Shown here in pieces: positions 23,301 through 32,998 of a DNA stretch of 64,000 nucleotides. The notes beneath the pieces are model-generated. The model was not told the DNA's origin, did no database searches, and was given only the letters and a program-made list of their open reading frames with translations. The stretch comes from Brachycybe producta (Eukaryota > Arthropoda > Diplopoda > Playtdesmida > Andrognathidae), in the NCBI GenBank assembly GCA_036925085.1, contig JAUPFP010000003.1:8272442-8336441 (forward strand). The letters run 5' to 3'. A program made the position numbers and the translations under genes. Each line of letters begins with the position of its first letter. Position 1 is the stretch's first letter.

Positions 23301-25958
23301 GTAGGTGAGGTTATTTACCACATCCGTTCCGAGGTGGATTGGGTCAAGGAGCAAGAGGCCGATGGCTGGTGCTCCAAAGTGAAGAGTGAAATCTTCCGAG
23401 ACCCCAACTCGAACCTCCGGTTCAAGTTTGTGGTGGCAGATGACTTGTTGTTTGCCATCAGATCCATCCAGGATCGGTTGAGAACTGTGTTGGTAGTTCC
23501 GAAGTCATGCAGGGCTTTTTGTCTAAGGAAGCTACATGACATCCCCGAAGCTGGTCACTTCGGGATGTTTAAGACCTACCAGAGACTGCGCTCACGCTTC
23601 TACTGGATCGGTATGAAGCGGGACACTGCCGAATATGTTAAGTCATGTTTGGTGTGTCAGAGAGCGCGACAGTTCGCTCGAAGTCAGGGATTTCTCCAAC
23701 CGATTGTGCCGGAGTACCCAGTTGATACCTGGGGAATGGACTTCGTTGGACCGTTTCCTGCCTCCGTGGGTGGAGTCACCTATGTACTAATCATGGTTGA
23801 CTATTTCACCCGGTACGGGGTGGCAAGGGCGGTACGAAGGGCCACGGCCGCCTGTGTTGTGAAATTTCTGAAGGACGAGATCCTTTCGGTGTATGGCACA
23901 CCGAAAGCTCTTGTCTCGGATCGTGGGTCCCAGTTCTCCAGCAAAGTCCTGCTGAAGTTCCGGGAGCGCTATAATGTAGCGCATCACTTCACGACGGCGT
24001 ACCATCCGCAAGCGAATGGGCTTACGGAGCGTACGAATAAAACCGTAATGGAAACCATCAAGCGGTACCTTGATCCCCTCAAGGAACAGCGTGATTGGTG
24101 GGACAAATTACGGCCCGCCGTGTGGGCTTATAACACAGCTGTCCAGGAGAGTACGCAAGTCTCTCCGTATCAGTTGTTGTTTGGCCGTGAGCCGCGGATG
24201 GAGATTGATAACCTCCTTCCGAGCGGTCCAGTCCGCGACTTGCCCGACCAGCAAGCCGTGGAGGAGCAGGCTCGTCAACGTTTGGCGGCTGCTCAGAAAA
24301 GGCAAAAAGAGCAGTACGACGCTGGCCGTGTGGAGCCTCCTCTTTATCAGCCTGGGGATCAGGTGTGGATAAGAGATCAGGCTGGGAAGCTCGGCCAGGC
24401 GAAGAAATGGAGCTTGGCGTATAAAGCTGAGAGGGGTACGGTGGCCCTGCAGTACTCCGACCTGATCTACGAGGTAGAATTCGTAGATGGGTATGGTCGG
24501 AAGGTGCGGGACCGGTTTCATGTGGATAACCTTAAGCCGTACGTGCCCACCTGTACCGTGAGGGAGGAAGATGGACTCGGAGTTTCTGACACCTCCTCCG
24601 GTACAGACAGCGATGCCACGGAGGCTTCGGCGCGGAGTGGAATGACTCCGGCACTAAAGCCACCGTCCGTTTCTTCGCCGGAGTCTACTGACTCTGAGGC
24701 AGATAACCCCCCTCCACCTCGGTACAATCTCCGTCCGCGGAGACCGAGGGTGTATGAGGTTAGTGGGTTTGATGCTCAAATAGGACGCCCCCCAGGGAGG
24801 CCCCTGCTGTGGGGTACCCTTTGGGAGTCCTACCCGTGGTGGGATAGAGCCGGCAGTCCGCTAGTGTGGGCGGACGGCTGGGAGCGGAGGCGGCCGGACG
24901 TTGCGGTGTTTGGGGCCCGCCACGGTTTCAGTAGAAACCAAGGGCGGCCCATCACCAAGTGTCCAGCCAAAGGTCCGACAAAATCGGTCCGTGGACGGAG
25001 AAATCCGCCCGTGAAAACCTCCGTGAAGTCTCCCATTACCGTCAATATAAGAGAATTGACGGTAAATGTCTCTACCCACCAGATACAGTCTTGGTGTAGG
25101 AGAATTCACCGTGTATCTGCCCCTAAAAAGGCAGACGACGGTGAAATCTCCATGGTGACCATGCATGAGGCGGCTGATGACGTATTAGCCGCTACTGCAC
25201 AGCCATTAGCCGCTAAGACGGTGAATTTGGCGGCTAGGCGCCATTTTGTTTGCAAATTAAACAAGCAAAAAACGCCGGCCGCACGTGGGTTAAATAAAAC
25301 CAAAATTCACCGTCAAAGAGGCCACCAAGAGCTGGAAATAGAGGGCGACGTTGAAAAAGTAAGTCCCTCTAAGGGTATTTCCTTCTCCTGCCTGTTGGCA
25401 GTTCTTTTTTCTGTTTTAACGGTGTGTTTTACGGTCATTGACCGTATACACACGTGGTGGGTGTGGTTTCGCCGCCATGGCTGTTGTCATGGTGGCCAAA
25501 CCACTATGGAAAGCACTTTTCCGGCGGGTTCAGCCCGTCCGAGCGCCGTTTCGCTTGGGAAGGCCCAAGTTCGACGGTGTTTGGACGGTAGAAGCCCGCC
25601 AGGGAGTGGTTTTCGCCAATCGAAGGCGGTGAAACACGGTGGGGACCGTGAATTGCCGACTTTGGACGGTGAAAACGGCATTTTGCACGGTAGAAGTCCG
25701 TGCAATGCCCTTTCCAACCGTCGGAACTCGGTGAAAGGGTGTTTTCACCGTCCGAAGGTGGTTAATCATGGTTTTTACCGTGGTTCACCGACTTTGGACG
25801 GTGGAAACCGCGATTCGCACGGTGAAATCCCGTGGAATACTCTTTCTACCGGTTCCGGAAGGGGGAAAAGTGGTTTTCACCGGAAGAAGACGGTAAAACA
25901 CGGTTTTGACCGTGAATCACCGACTTTGGACGGTGGAAAACAAGAATTCTCACGGTAA
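20400..25958 (+). CDS. pol: element B Pol: protease, RT, RNase H, integrase
   Basis: The 1852-residue frame is open. Approximate positions: aspartic protease VDTGADVSVLS (172); RT with VDYRKLNAQTK, FGLCNAPATMQ and YLDDIIVF (685); RNase H with HTDASGYGLG (832); tether and zinc-binding integrase end with EAGHFG and CLVCQRAR (1050-1095); integrase core with WGMDFVGPFP, SDRGSQF and TTAYHPQANGLTERTNK; GPY/F-type C-terminal block ending FVDGYGRKVRDRFHVDN (about 1380). The tail after about 1440 is not a known domain. From about 25030 it runs into repeat-rich sequence, so the true protein end may be earlier. The nominal start is the first open codon after Gag. Confidence 0.94.
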   Translation: MRPVKLQSSGACHGLSSERGTYLRAVSKYVDVLRKAGVPLARSADPKITQWVFPSPCSTLEAVCSQLDRWFAPSPYMPSGEVLDRALIEQAGGVGVPIPPVVPGESLVCETGPQSSARLGLPSGVDGKVDGRQKIDGGSPRVPIPELQSRAYDVGSPRVWVSIGDRLLEMIVDTGADVSVLSITAARVMELPIEELAVPSFLLGMGGHSIEVVGVTNVELTIHKKTIKVPLLLVKGEGEALLGVDHASRFGLMVDIVHRKVYFREDVWTAHPDALQAAFTDRALAEPREVEAIPSPIPEALPQGRQLPGDPPALEQVDGWVNIVSPELPETRTSIGHGEVCSLRLRENVWLPAHVRRVVSVTLVEHAGPGQLLLVEPHRKALGGRGVLAVAGIAAANRLGTYDIWLENVGNAPIALETGEGVATAQAVEAAIVVGLEEPSKLRGGDPTQRTVRPGKSSSKLRGASGNGRQVLNVATAPTLEECLKIGDNLKPEEARRLREFLLARRDHFAFDFTELGETSLVEHTIDTGGQPPVREGLRRTAPAARAVEKEEVAKMLDAGVIQPSRSPYASPILLVRKKDGGFRFCVDYRKLNAQTKLDQYPLPRIDDALDSLAGAKFFATLDLASGYWQVRMAEPDIEKTAFICSQGLFEFRKMPFGLCNAPATMQRALDLLLAGHKWETCLVYLDDIIVFGNTFEQFLERLSTVLGLLRGAELKLQPKKCFFGFNKVRYLGHVVSAEGVAPDPDLVRAVQEFDVPTTVTGVRSFLGLAGYYRRFIKDFAKVARPLHDLTKKDASFEWSDQCKLAFARLKAFLTEAPVLTMYDPRGEVVIHTDASGYGLGVVVYQKLPEDGVPRVLAYASRLMKGAETRYSVTEQECLAVMFAVGKFRPYLFNREFVIVTDHHALCYLQTAKNLQGRLGRWQMQLQEYRFKVQYRKGTLHVDADALSRYPVRDVADLSLPEYVEADVGEVIYHIRSEVDWVKEQEADGWCSKVKSEIFRDPNSNLRFKFVVADDLLFAIRSIQDRLRTVLVVPKSCRAFCLRKLHDIPEAGHFGMFKTYQRLRSRFYWIGMKRDTAEYVKSCLVCQRARQFARSQGFLQPIVPEYPVDTWGMDFVGPFPASVGGVTYVLIMVDYFTRYGVARAVRRATAACVVKFLKDEILSVYGTPKALVSDRGSQFSSKVLLKFRERYNVAHHFTTAYHPQANGLTERTNKTVMETIKRYLDPLKEQRDWWDKLRPAVWAYNTAVQESTQVSPYQLLFGREPRMEIDNLLPSGPVRDLPDQQAVEEQARQRLAAAQKRQKEQYDAGRVEPPLYQPGDQVWIRDQAGKLGQAKKWSLAYKAERGTVALQYSDLIYEVEFVDGYGRKVRDRFHVDNLKPYVPTCTVREEDGLGVSDTSSGTDSDATEASARSGMTPALKPPSVSSPESTDSEADNPPPPRYNLRPRRPRVYEVSGFDAQIGRPPGRPLLWGTLWESYPWWDRAGSPLVWADGWERRRPDVAVFGARHGFSRNQGRPITKCPAKGPTKSVRGRRNPPVKTSVKSPITVNIRELTVNVSTHQIQSWCRRIHRVSAPKKADDGEISMVTMHEAADDVLAATAQPLAAKTVNLAARRHFVCKLNKQKTPAARGLNKTKIHRQRGHQELEIEGDVEKVSPSKGISFSCLLAVLFSVLTVCFTVIDRIHTWWVWFRRHGCCHGGQTTMESTFPAGSARPSAVSLGKAQVRRCLDGRSPPGSGFRQSKAVKHGGDRELPTLDGENGILHGRSPCNALSNRRNSVKGCFHRPKVVNHGFYRGSPTLDGGNRDSHGEIPWNTLSTGSGRGKSGFHRKKTVKHGFDRESPTLDGGKQEFSR

Positions 25959-26024
25959 AAGTCCGTGGAATTCACTTTTCCATGGTGAAAACTTGTTATT
26001 GACAGTCTCTTCACTTTTTAACAG
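25030..26024 (+). promoter_or_regulatory. element B repeat-rich spacer with splice-like signals
   Basis: The region between the integrase tail and ORF3 is filled with the same ACCGT/ACGGT motif family as the leader, including repeats of the form CACCGACTTTGGACGGTG (near 25655, 25787 and 25918). An AAAGTAAGT donor-like site lies near 25358. A pyrimidine tract ending TTTTTAACAG lies at 26024. With the GGTAAGT in the LTR these could give a spliced ORF3 message, as env-bearing Gypsy elements are known to use. Splicing here is inference. Confidence 0.55.
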
Positions 26025-28963
26025 GTCCACCACGGAGAAGGAGAAGGAGGAAGGCGACGGGAGTGGCCAACGGTCCCCCTCCCTCAGCCCGCTGCATCCC
26101 GGGGATGCAAGGCTGTTGGAGTCGGGATCGGAGGGCTCCCCATCATCTGGCGGGCCGGAAGCGGCGGATGCTACCGTGGAATCTGTTGATTCCCCGGCGG
26201 CAGAAGCCGTGGAAGGTCCGGGGTCTGCCCAGTCGACTCCGACCGGTGTCGGAGCCTTCTGGGGCAGATACCTGCAGTCTCCTACCAGAGATACGGCTGC
26301 TACCACCGTTCAGTCGGTGGCGGCGGTAGTTTCTCCGGTTGGAGAGCCTGCAGAAGCGGGTATTGATGGTGGGAAGGCGGCTACCGGTGTGGTAACCGCT
26401 AGTACCCCAGAACCCGGGTCTCCGTCTGTTCGAGACCTCCTAGATTGGTCTAGGGTGGTCGAGGACAGTGAGGACGTCTCTTTGGGAGCGTCCTTAGTAA
26501 TCGACACGGAGATGGAGGTCGAAACCACCGTGGATTCGGTGGTTGACGCCTCAAGGCAGTGGCGGAGCAGCAACGCTTCTTCAGAGGGCTCTTCGGAGTC
26601 TGACGGGAGTAGTTCGGCCTCCGAGGGTAAACCGTCTGGGACGGGATCCCCCCGGAGTACTTCCCGCCGATCCAATATCTTTGGAGGCCGTGGCTGTGTC
26701 CTTGGCCGAAGAAGAAGACCGCTTGGATCGGTTGGACGAAGCGAGACGGGACATGGTCCAGGAAGGTGGCTTCCTGGTCGGGGACCGTCGGTGCTTCGTC
26801 GGGGAGTTTCCAACCGTGCAGGTGAGGAAGGACGGCGCGAAGAAGCGCAAGAAAAAGTCCGGAGCCGCACGGATCACTGCCAGAGCCAAGGCTCTCGCAG
26901 AGAGAGAGGCTCTACTCAAAGCTAAGGAGGAGGCGTTGAAGAAGTTCATGCCTGCTGTGGGGCTGCGAGCGGAAACTCTCGCCCATACTGAAGGTTGTCC
27001 AGGGGCTGCTTGGCCAGAGAAGCCGGCTGCTGGATCGGGTCCGCCCGAGGCAGTAGCTGGCCCCTCCGGCTGGCGGTCGGACAACCCGAAGAGGGACCGG
27101 CGAGCGGAGAAGAAGGCTACCCAGCCTCCAGTACCCGCTCCCGGTAAAATGGGAAAATCTGTGAGTGGTGGTGGTGGTAAGGGACAAAAGAGGTCCCGCC
27201 CTCACACCCCACCAGTGGCTGAACGCTCTGGAGGTAAGAAGGCCAGGTCCTCCGGTCGAGGAAAGGCCTCCGAACCTCGGAAGCCCGAGAGCTTAGAGGA
27301 TAAGCTCAAACGGCTTCAGGCTCAAGCAGCGAGCCTGCACCGACAGATCGCTCGTGCGGTCGGTGCAGGAGAGCGGCAGGAGTTTGAGCGCCGGGCTGCG
27401 GAGTTCCCTCCCCTGCAGGGAATGCCCGCCCGGAGTCCGCTCAAAACAGGGGAACCTCCTGTCGGTCGTGGTGTCCCGCCTATTGCGAGTGCCACGACCA
27501 TCGCTGGCCAGAAGCGAATCGCCGAGAGGGAGGCGATGCAGGCTTCCAGTGCACCAGCCCATGGTGCGGAAGCCAAAGCGACTGGTGGCAAGAGTCAGCC
27601 GACTCTTGCACCGAAGGAGAAGTCTCTCCTTCGGGATGGTCGAGGAAGATTTGTCTCCGGACAATCGTCCTCGACTGTCACATCGGCTAAGGGCACTTCT
27701 TCAAAGAAGAGTACGGCTCCGGCCGGAAAACCTTCGAAGAAGGAGTCCGAGAGGGCGAAGGGGGCTAACCACCCTCCTAAGCCCGATCGGCCCAGTAAGT
27801 CGTCGGGGTCAGTTAAGTCTGACCCGACGCATGGTCAACCTTCCTCTCACGGGAAGAAAAAGAAAAATAAGAAGGACCGGAAGAGGTCCAAACGTGAGAG
27901 GAAGGGAAGTCCGACACCCTCCAGTAGTAGGCGCCAGGGAGCCGAAACTGGAGGCGTCGTGGCGGAAAAGGAGGAGTCCCGGCGTGCTCAGGCAAGCACG
28001 CCGGCCGGGGAGTCAACCGGTCCATACCCGTCCCGTTGAGGCGGCGCGGATGGATGGTAGGTCGATGCGCGACGTTTTGGTCGGCACGCCTCCATCCTCC
28101 CCGAAGGTGGATGCGGTCTCGAACCTGCGGGTTCGAGCGGTAGGAACCCTGCACCGGGTGACTTTGCCCTCACCTAGGGGCGAAGGAACCTTGGTTGCAG
28201 GAGTTAGTGTTCCCGCCAAACGTGACCCCGTGACCCCCAGTAGGGGTACATCCTTCTCTCCGGTCCATGGCGGTGGGGTATTCGATACCCTAGGACCTGA
28301 AACGTCAACCTCCCCTAGGCCCGAGGCCGAGGGACGGCGTATTGGCGCATTGCCCCCGTATTCAGATGCAGAGGTGTATCTGAATAACCGGCTTGGTCTC
28401 TGGCAGGACCAACCGGGAATGGTGGGTTGCCAATACCACGGTTACTACCGTCTGGATGAGCCACTTCCAGAACCGTGGGTAGCAAGGCTACCGCCGTACA
28501 ACATGCGCCATGTTGTGGCGTTTGGTTGTGGAGGTTTTCCGGTGATTATGGTCGTAAATCCGGTCCAGCAAACGTTTGCTATTTTGGATGTGGTGGGACT
28601 AGATGCCGGGATAGTTCGTCTAGCCCGGAGTGCAGCCCCATTCATCCAACGTTTGCTGGGATGCGACTTGGGAGGTATGGCTGGTCAGTTCATTACTGAG
28701 CCTCTACCAGGGTGCGAGACCGAGCCCGCGGTTGCCCTGGTAGACCTCCTGACAAGTCGGACGCTTCGCACGCGTCCGCAACTCCAGGATATTCCTTTTG
28801 AGGAATTCCGAGCCCTGGAGGAAAGCCGTCTTAGGGGGACAGCTTTTGATACTGGTTTTGGGTGGCGTAACACCCAGATGTGCTTGTGGTGGGCACGTCG
28901 GTGGGCTGCGGAGTGGATGGGCTCCACTTTCGCGACACCGCCAGAGAAGCCGTCCGGTCCCTA
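26025..28963 (+). pseudogene. element B ORF3 region
   Basis: Three blocks are visible in order. The first is an acidic Ser/Thr-rich N-terminal part (from about 26030). The second is a basic middle with EEDRLDRLDEARRD, FVGEFPTVQ, KKRKKKSGAAR and a long Lys/Ser/Pro stretch. The last is a conserved C-terminal block from LNNRLGLWQDQ (about 28380) to MCLWWARRW. Elements C and D have the same order of blocks. The region is broken about twice. No known protein family is recognised. By position it takes the place of env or another accessory gene, but it shows no signal peptide or transmembrane anchor in the conserved parts. Confidence 0.7.
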
Positions 28964-29041
28964 AGAAGGTCAGGTTCGGGGAGCAATCCTGGCTGGCTTG
29001 ACTGACCTGTTCCCGAGACGGAACAGGGAAGTTGAGAGGAT

Positions 29042-29844
29042 TGTGGCAACCTGGTCTGCTCAATTTTTAATTTTGATTGAGCAGACGAATTTCCCCCTGG
29101 TGGTCTGCCTGACAGCTACAGTAGGCTGTTGGGACGGACGCCATTTTGGTGCCAGCAGACCTCTCACCATGAATTCTATGGGTGAGAGGTCAGAAGTGAC
29201 CTCTGTCCCCTCCAGGTGGAGTTGCCTGGAGGTTTCCTGTGGCCTAGTCAACCACAGGATCTGGGCAGTTGGTTGTAGGATATAGAAGTGACTAGACCTG
29301 TGGGTGGAGGTCAAGGTAGACCTCCACTGGCCAGTGCCTCATCTTGTTCTTCTTTTGTGCCTTTGGCCTGTTGGCCTTTGTTTATATTTATGGGGGCTTG
29401 GCTGGTCAAAGTAGACCAGCCAAGTTGTGTAAATATTGTGACTGCCACTGTTTCATCTTGCACGTCGTAAGTGTGTAATAAAACACTTTATTTATTTTCA
29501 TCACTTGCTTGTGTCGTGTACTTTCTTGGGGAGTTACCGCGAGGGGGGGTGGGTTTCTGGTTTGGGGAAACGCCACCGTCTTTTTCCGTCCTCTTTCGGC
29601 CGGAACTCGTGTCGGCTCGCGGTAGAACCGGAGTTCTACCGCGATATTCTCGGCGTGGCGGCGTGGTTTTTCGTCGTGTCCGTCGGGAGTGGCTCCGTGG
29701 AGCCGGCACAACCCAGGAGCACCGTGTGGGAGACGGCTACGGGTACGGTCCCGTCCCCGTAAGGAGCCGGTTTAGCGGTAAGTTTTTACGTCCTTTTTAC
29801 GTGGAACTTACTGGGGTATTGTAACGGTCCGGCGGGGCGTTACA
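29042..29844 (+). repeat. 3' LTR of element B
   Basis: The LTR is 803 bp, the same length as the 5' copy. I noticed one difference between them, near 29170. A purine-rich tract (GGGAAGTTGAGAGGAT) precedes it and is shared with element C, marking the plus-strand priming site. Confidence 0.95.
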
Positions 29845-31002
29845 TGTCTGTCGGAGCTCATCGATGATCTTGGTTAATTCAGGGTCTTTTCTTTGCTCTT
29901 GGGCCGAATCCCATCAGAGGGTGACAGCATAGATAAACGCTGTCATCCAGGTAATCTGGGATTGCTTGCAATATCCAATTATCTGGCACAACAATTGGAC
30001 TGCGAGAGATACAGTCGGCATCTACATGGGTGATTCCAGCCTTGTAGACCACTGTATAATTGTACTCTTGCAGCAACAGTTGCCACCTCCCAAGTCGACC
30101 TTGTAAGCTCTGTGCTGTTTTTAGGTAGCACAGAGCATGATGGTCAGTGACTATGGTGAAAGGTTTGTTGAACAGATATGACCGGAATTTTACCACGCAA
30201 TATACAACTGCTAGGCATTCTTTGTCTGTGGTGGAGTAGTTTAGCTCTGCATCACAGAGGACTCTCGAAATGCCCAACATTTGGAGGGCTTTGTTTCGAC
30301 CCCTCTGGTAAAGTATGGAAGCGATGCCACATCCAGAGGTGTCCGTATGCATTACGATCTCAGCTTCCAGATCGTACACTGCCAACAAAGGTGCCATGGT
30401 AAGTCTCTTTTTCAACAATTCGAATGCAGCTTCTCTATCAACTGTCCATTCAAATGGCAATTCTTTCTTGGTCAGATCAGTCAGGGGCTTTGTAATGTGA
30501 GCAAAGTTAATGATGAATCGTCGGTAGAAGCCAGCCATTCCAAGAAATCGCCGGACTTCCTTCAAGTTAACAGGTGCCGCTAACTCAGAAATTGCTGCTC
30601 CTTTCTGGGGGTTTGGACGGACTCCATCTTTGGAGATGATGTGCCCAAGCCTCCTCATATCCAAAGAAACACTTTTCCGGATGAAGTTTCAGTCAAGCTG
30701 CTTGAAGTAGCTCCAGTATCACCCTTAGTCGATCGATGAATTCTTCAAACGCTGCTCCGAAGACTATGATTTTGTCGAGATACACCAGGCAGGTATCTCA
30801 TTTGTAGCCCGCGAAGAGGATGCCCAATGCTCGTTACATTGTTGCAGGTGCGTTGCTCAACCCGAAGGGCATCTGATTAAATTCGAAAAGTCCTCCGGGA
30901 GTGATGAATGCAGTCTTCTCTTTATCCTCTTCGGCTACTGCGAACTGCCAGTATCCGGAGATCATGTCCAGGGTCGCAGAGATTCGGGCTCCTCGTAGGG
31001 AG
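29845..31002 (-). pseudogene. element A RNase H and RT, middle piece
   Basis: The minus strand reads the RT blocks [26 protein letters not shown] and [10 protein letters not shown] near 31000-30834. It continues with LGMAGFYRRFI, then the RNase H blocks HTDTSGCGIAS, YSTTDKECLAVVY and VTDHHALCYLKTAQ, to about 29890. This is the part of A between the B and C insertions. It is broken. Amino acid divergence from B and C is large, so A belongs to a different Gypsy lineage. Confidence 0.85.
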
Positions 31003-31792
31003 TGTAACAACCCAGTTTTGCTCTTTATGGGGAGCAGACTAAATCTCCTGTGTCGTCTGCTAGGCTGGCTAATTAGCTGCCAGGCAGACGACAAAATGGC
31101 CAGCAAGGGTCACTGTCCTCCCCCAGGTGGAGCAGCCTGGGGGTATATAATGGCGGCGGCCATTATATTCTGGGCAGTGTGTGTTAGACCCTGATGCTGT
31201 GTGCATGCTTCAAGGCTCTCTTCATTTCAACAGGTGGCCAAGATGGCCACCATTCATCACTTGTTTCCTTTGTGTGAAGAGGTCAATGACCTCCTCTCCT
31301 GGTCTTAATAGCCAGGAGAGTCATCTCTGTTTTTGTTCTGCTCTCTGCTGGTTATTTAGCCAGCAGATATTGCAGCCATCTATAAGTGAGTGTTTTGGTT
31401 ATTTATTCCTTGAATAAATATTATTTATTTTCACTCTACACACTGTGTCCGTGTCATTATTATCTGGGGAAGTATCCGCGGGGAGGGTGGGGGTTTCCGG
31501 TGGGGGGACACCGGAATCATCACCGTCCTTCATCCGTCGTTTTCGGCCGGTGCTTCGCGTCGGTGTCCACGGTGAGATCCACCGGGGGTTCACCGTGGAT
31601 TCTCGCGTCGGGTTCGTCGGTCTTTCGTCCGGCGACGTGCGGCGTGTGGGACCTCCGACCGGTGCCACCCAGGGCACGGACAGACAGGAGCGGGCAGCCA
31701 GCGCTTCGACCTCGGCCCCAAGGAGGTCAGGATCCGGTAAGACGGGGAAGTTTTGCCGGGGTGTTGCAACGGACCCAAGTCGGGTCGTTACA
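31003..31792 (+). repeat. 5' LTR of element C
   Basis: The LTR starts TGTAACAACCC and ends TCGTTACA. A TATATAATGG box at 31144 is embedded in a perfect interrupted palindrome (TATAATGGC/GCCATTATA, 31146-31167). AATAAA lies near 31412. GGTAAGA near 31737 is donor-like. Three ATGGCC or ATGGCGGC motifs resemble animal YY1 sites. Confidence 0.95.
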
Positions 31793-32998
31793 ATTGGTGG
31801 AGGCGCCGGGTAGCGCCACCGCTGCCGCTCTTGACGGTCGAAAAACCGTGGAAACTGTTTGCCACTGCCGGGCGTGGACTTTGTCCACGGTACAGCGGTG
31901 AAAAACAGTTGTTGACCGTGAACTTTACCGGTAGATCGGTAGTAAACCGTGGGGCACGGACATTTGTCCGTGGGACTACGGTTGAAAACAATCTACGGCC
32001 AAGTTTACCGGTAGTATACCGAAGGGCACGGACCGTTGTCCGTGGAACTACGGTAGATACCGGTTCACGGTCGGGGTCGGTAGACCGGAGTCGTGAGTAC
32101 GCCTGTAGGGCGTGGACATTTGTCCACGGAACTACGGTGGAAAACGGCTTAGGGCGTAGTAGTCCGGTAAAGGACCGTGGACACGGACGGGTTTGTCCGT
32201 GATACCGCGGTGGTTACCGGGGAAAGCCCTAGGTTATCCGCAAGTAGGATGGTGGGCACGGTGGTTGACCGTGCAGGACCGTTCGAAAGCGGGATAACGG
32301 TGATTTTTACCGCTAGTATACCGGTAGCACGGTTGTTTACCGTGCACGACCGGTAGAACACGGTAAAAAGGGACTTTTTACCGCAAGTAGACGGTGGAAT
32401 ACGGACTTTTGTCCGTGGATCACCGTTCGAACACGGTAAAAAGGGAGTTTCACCATCAGTGGACGGTAGATTACGGACTTTTGTCCGTGTATCTCCGTTC
32501 GAGGACGGTGAAAGTTACTCCAACCGTAAATCTAACCGTGGGACACGGACCGTTGTCCGTGATACCGTGGTTATTTGCGGTTTTACCGGTGTTTGACGGT
32601 GTGTGGCGGGCTTTTGTCCGTGTATCACCGGGCAGACACGGTGAAAAGGGAGTTTTACTGTTAGTAGACGGTGAATTGCGGATTTTTGTCCGTGAATTAC
32701 CGGTCGACCACGGTAAAAAGGTAGTTTCACCGCTAGTAGACGGTGATTTGTGGACCGTTGTCCGTGAATCTCCGTTCGAAGACGGTGAAAAGAGACTCTA
32801 ACCGTACGGTTACCGTGAGACACGGACATTTGTCCGTGAAACTACGGTTTGGTACGGTTCTACCGTTGTTTGACGGTGTTTTCTGGACTTTGGTCCGTGA
32901 ATTCGCCAGATTTCACGGTAGATTCTCTCACTTACAAGTGGTGGCCGTTTCTGTCCGTGTTCGCACGGTGGGAATCGACCTAAACCCCGTTCTCTCCG
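31793..32998 (+). promoter_or_regulatory. element C leader: primer site and about 15 hairpins
   Basis: After the TGG-starting primer site come about 15 short hairpins at starts near 31873, 31955, 32027, 32111, 32182, 32256, 32327, 32400, 32472, 32544, 32607, 32678, 32750, 32821 and 32885. Most spacings are 71-74 bp. Most stems are CACGGAC/GTCCGTG; some are CGTGGAC/GTCCACG or GCACGGT/ACCGTGC, so both arms change together. Loops are 3-6 bases, often TTTT, ATTT or CGTT. The last few are less perfect. No coding potential is evident. Its role is unknown. Confidence 0.88.

Larger units (their letters stand above)
17247..29844 (+). mobile_element. element B: young Gypsy-type LTR retrotransposon
   Basis: B is complete from end to end: 803-bp LTRs (17247-18049 and 29042-29844), primer site, hairpin leader, Gag, Pol, a repeat-rich spacer and an ORF3 region. 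The target duplication is TGTC (17243-17246 and 29845-29848). Reading the two LTRs against each other I find one difference, which points to a very recent insertion. Gag and Pol are open; the ORF3 region is broken, with about two breaks. It lies in the integrase of element A. Confidence 0.95.

Noticed and set aside
25375-25440. Hydrophobic stretch in the tail of element B Pol as an Env-type membrane anchor
   Set aside because: It lies in the repeat-rich spacer, is absent from C at the same position, and overlaps the putative intron.
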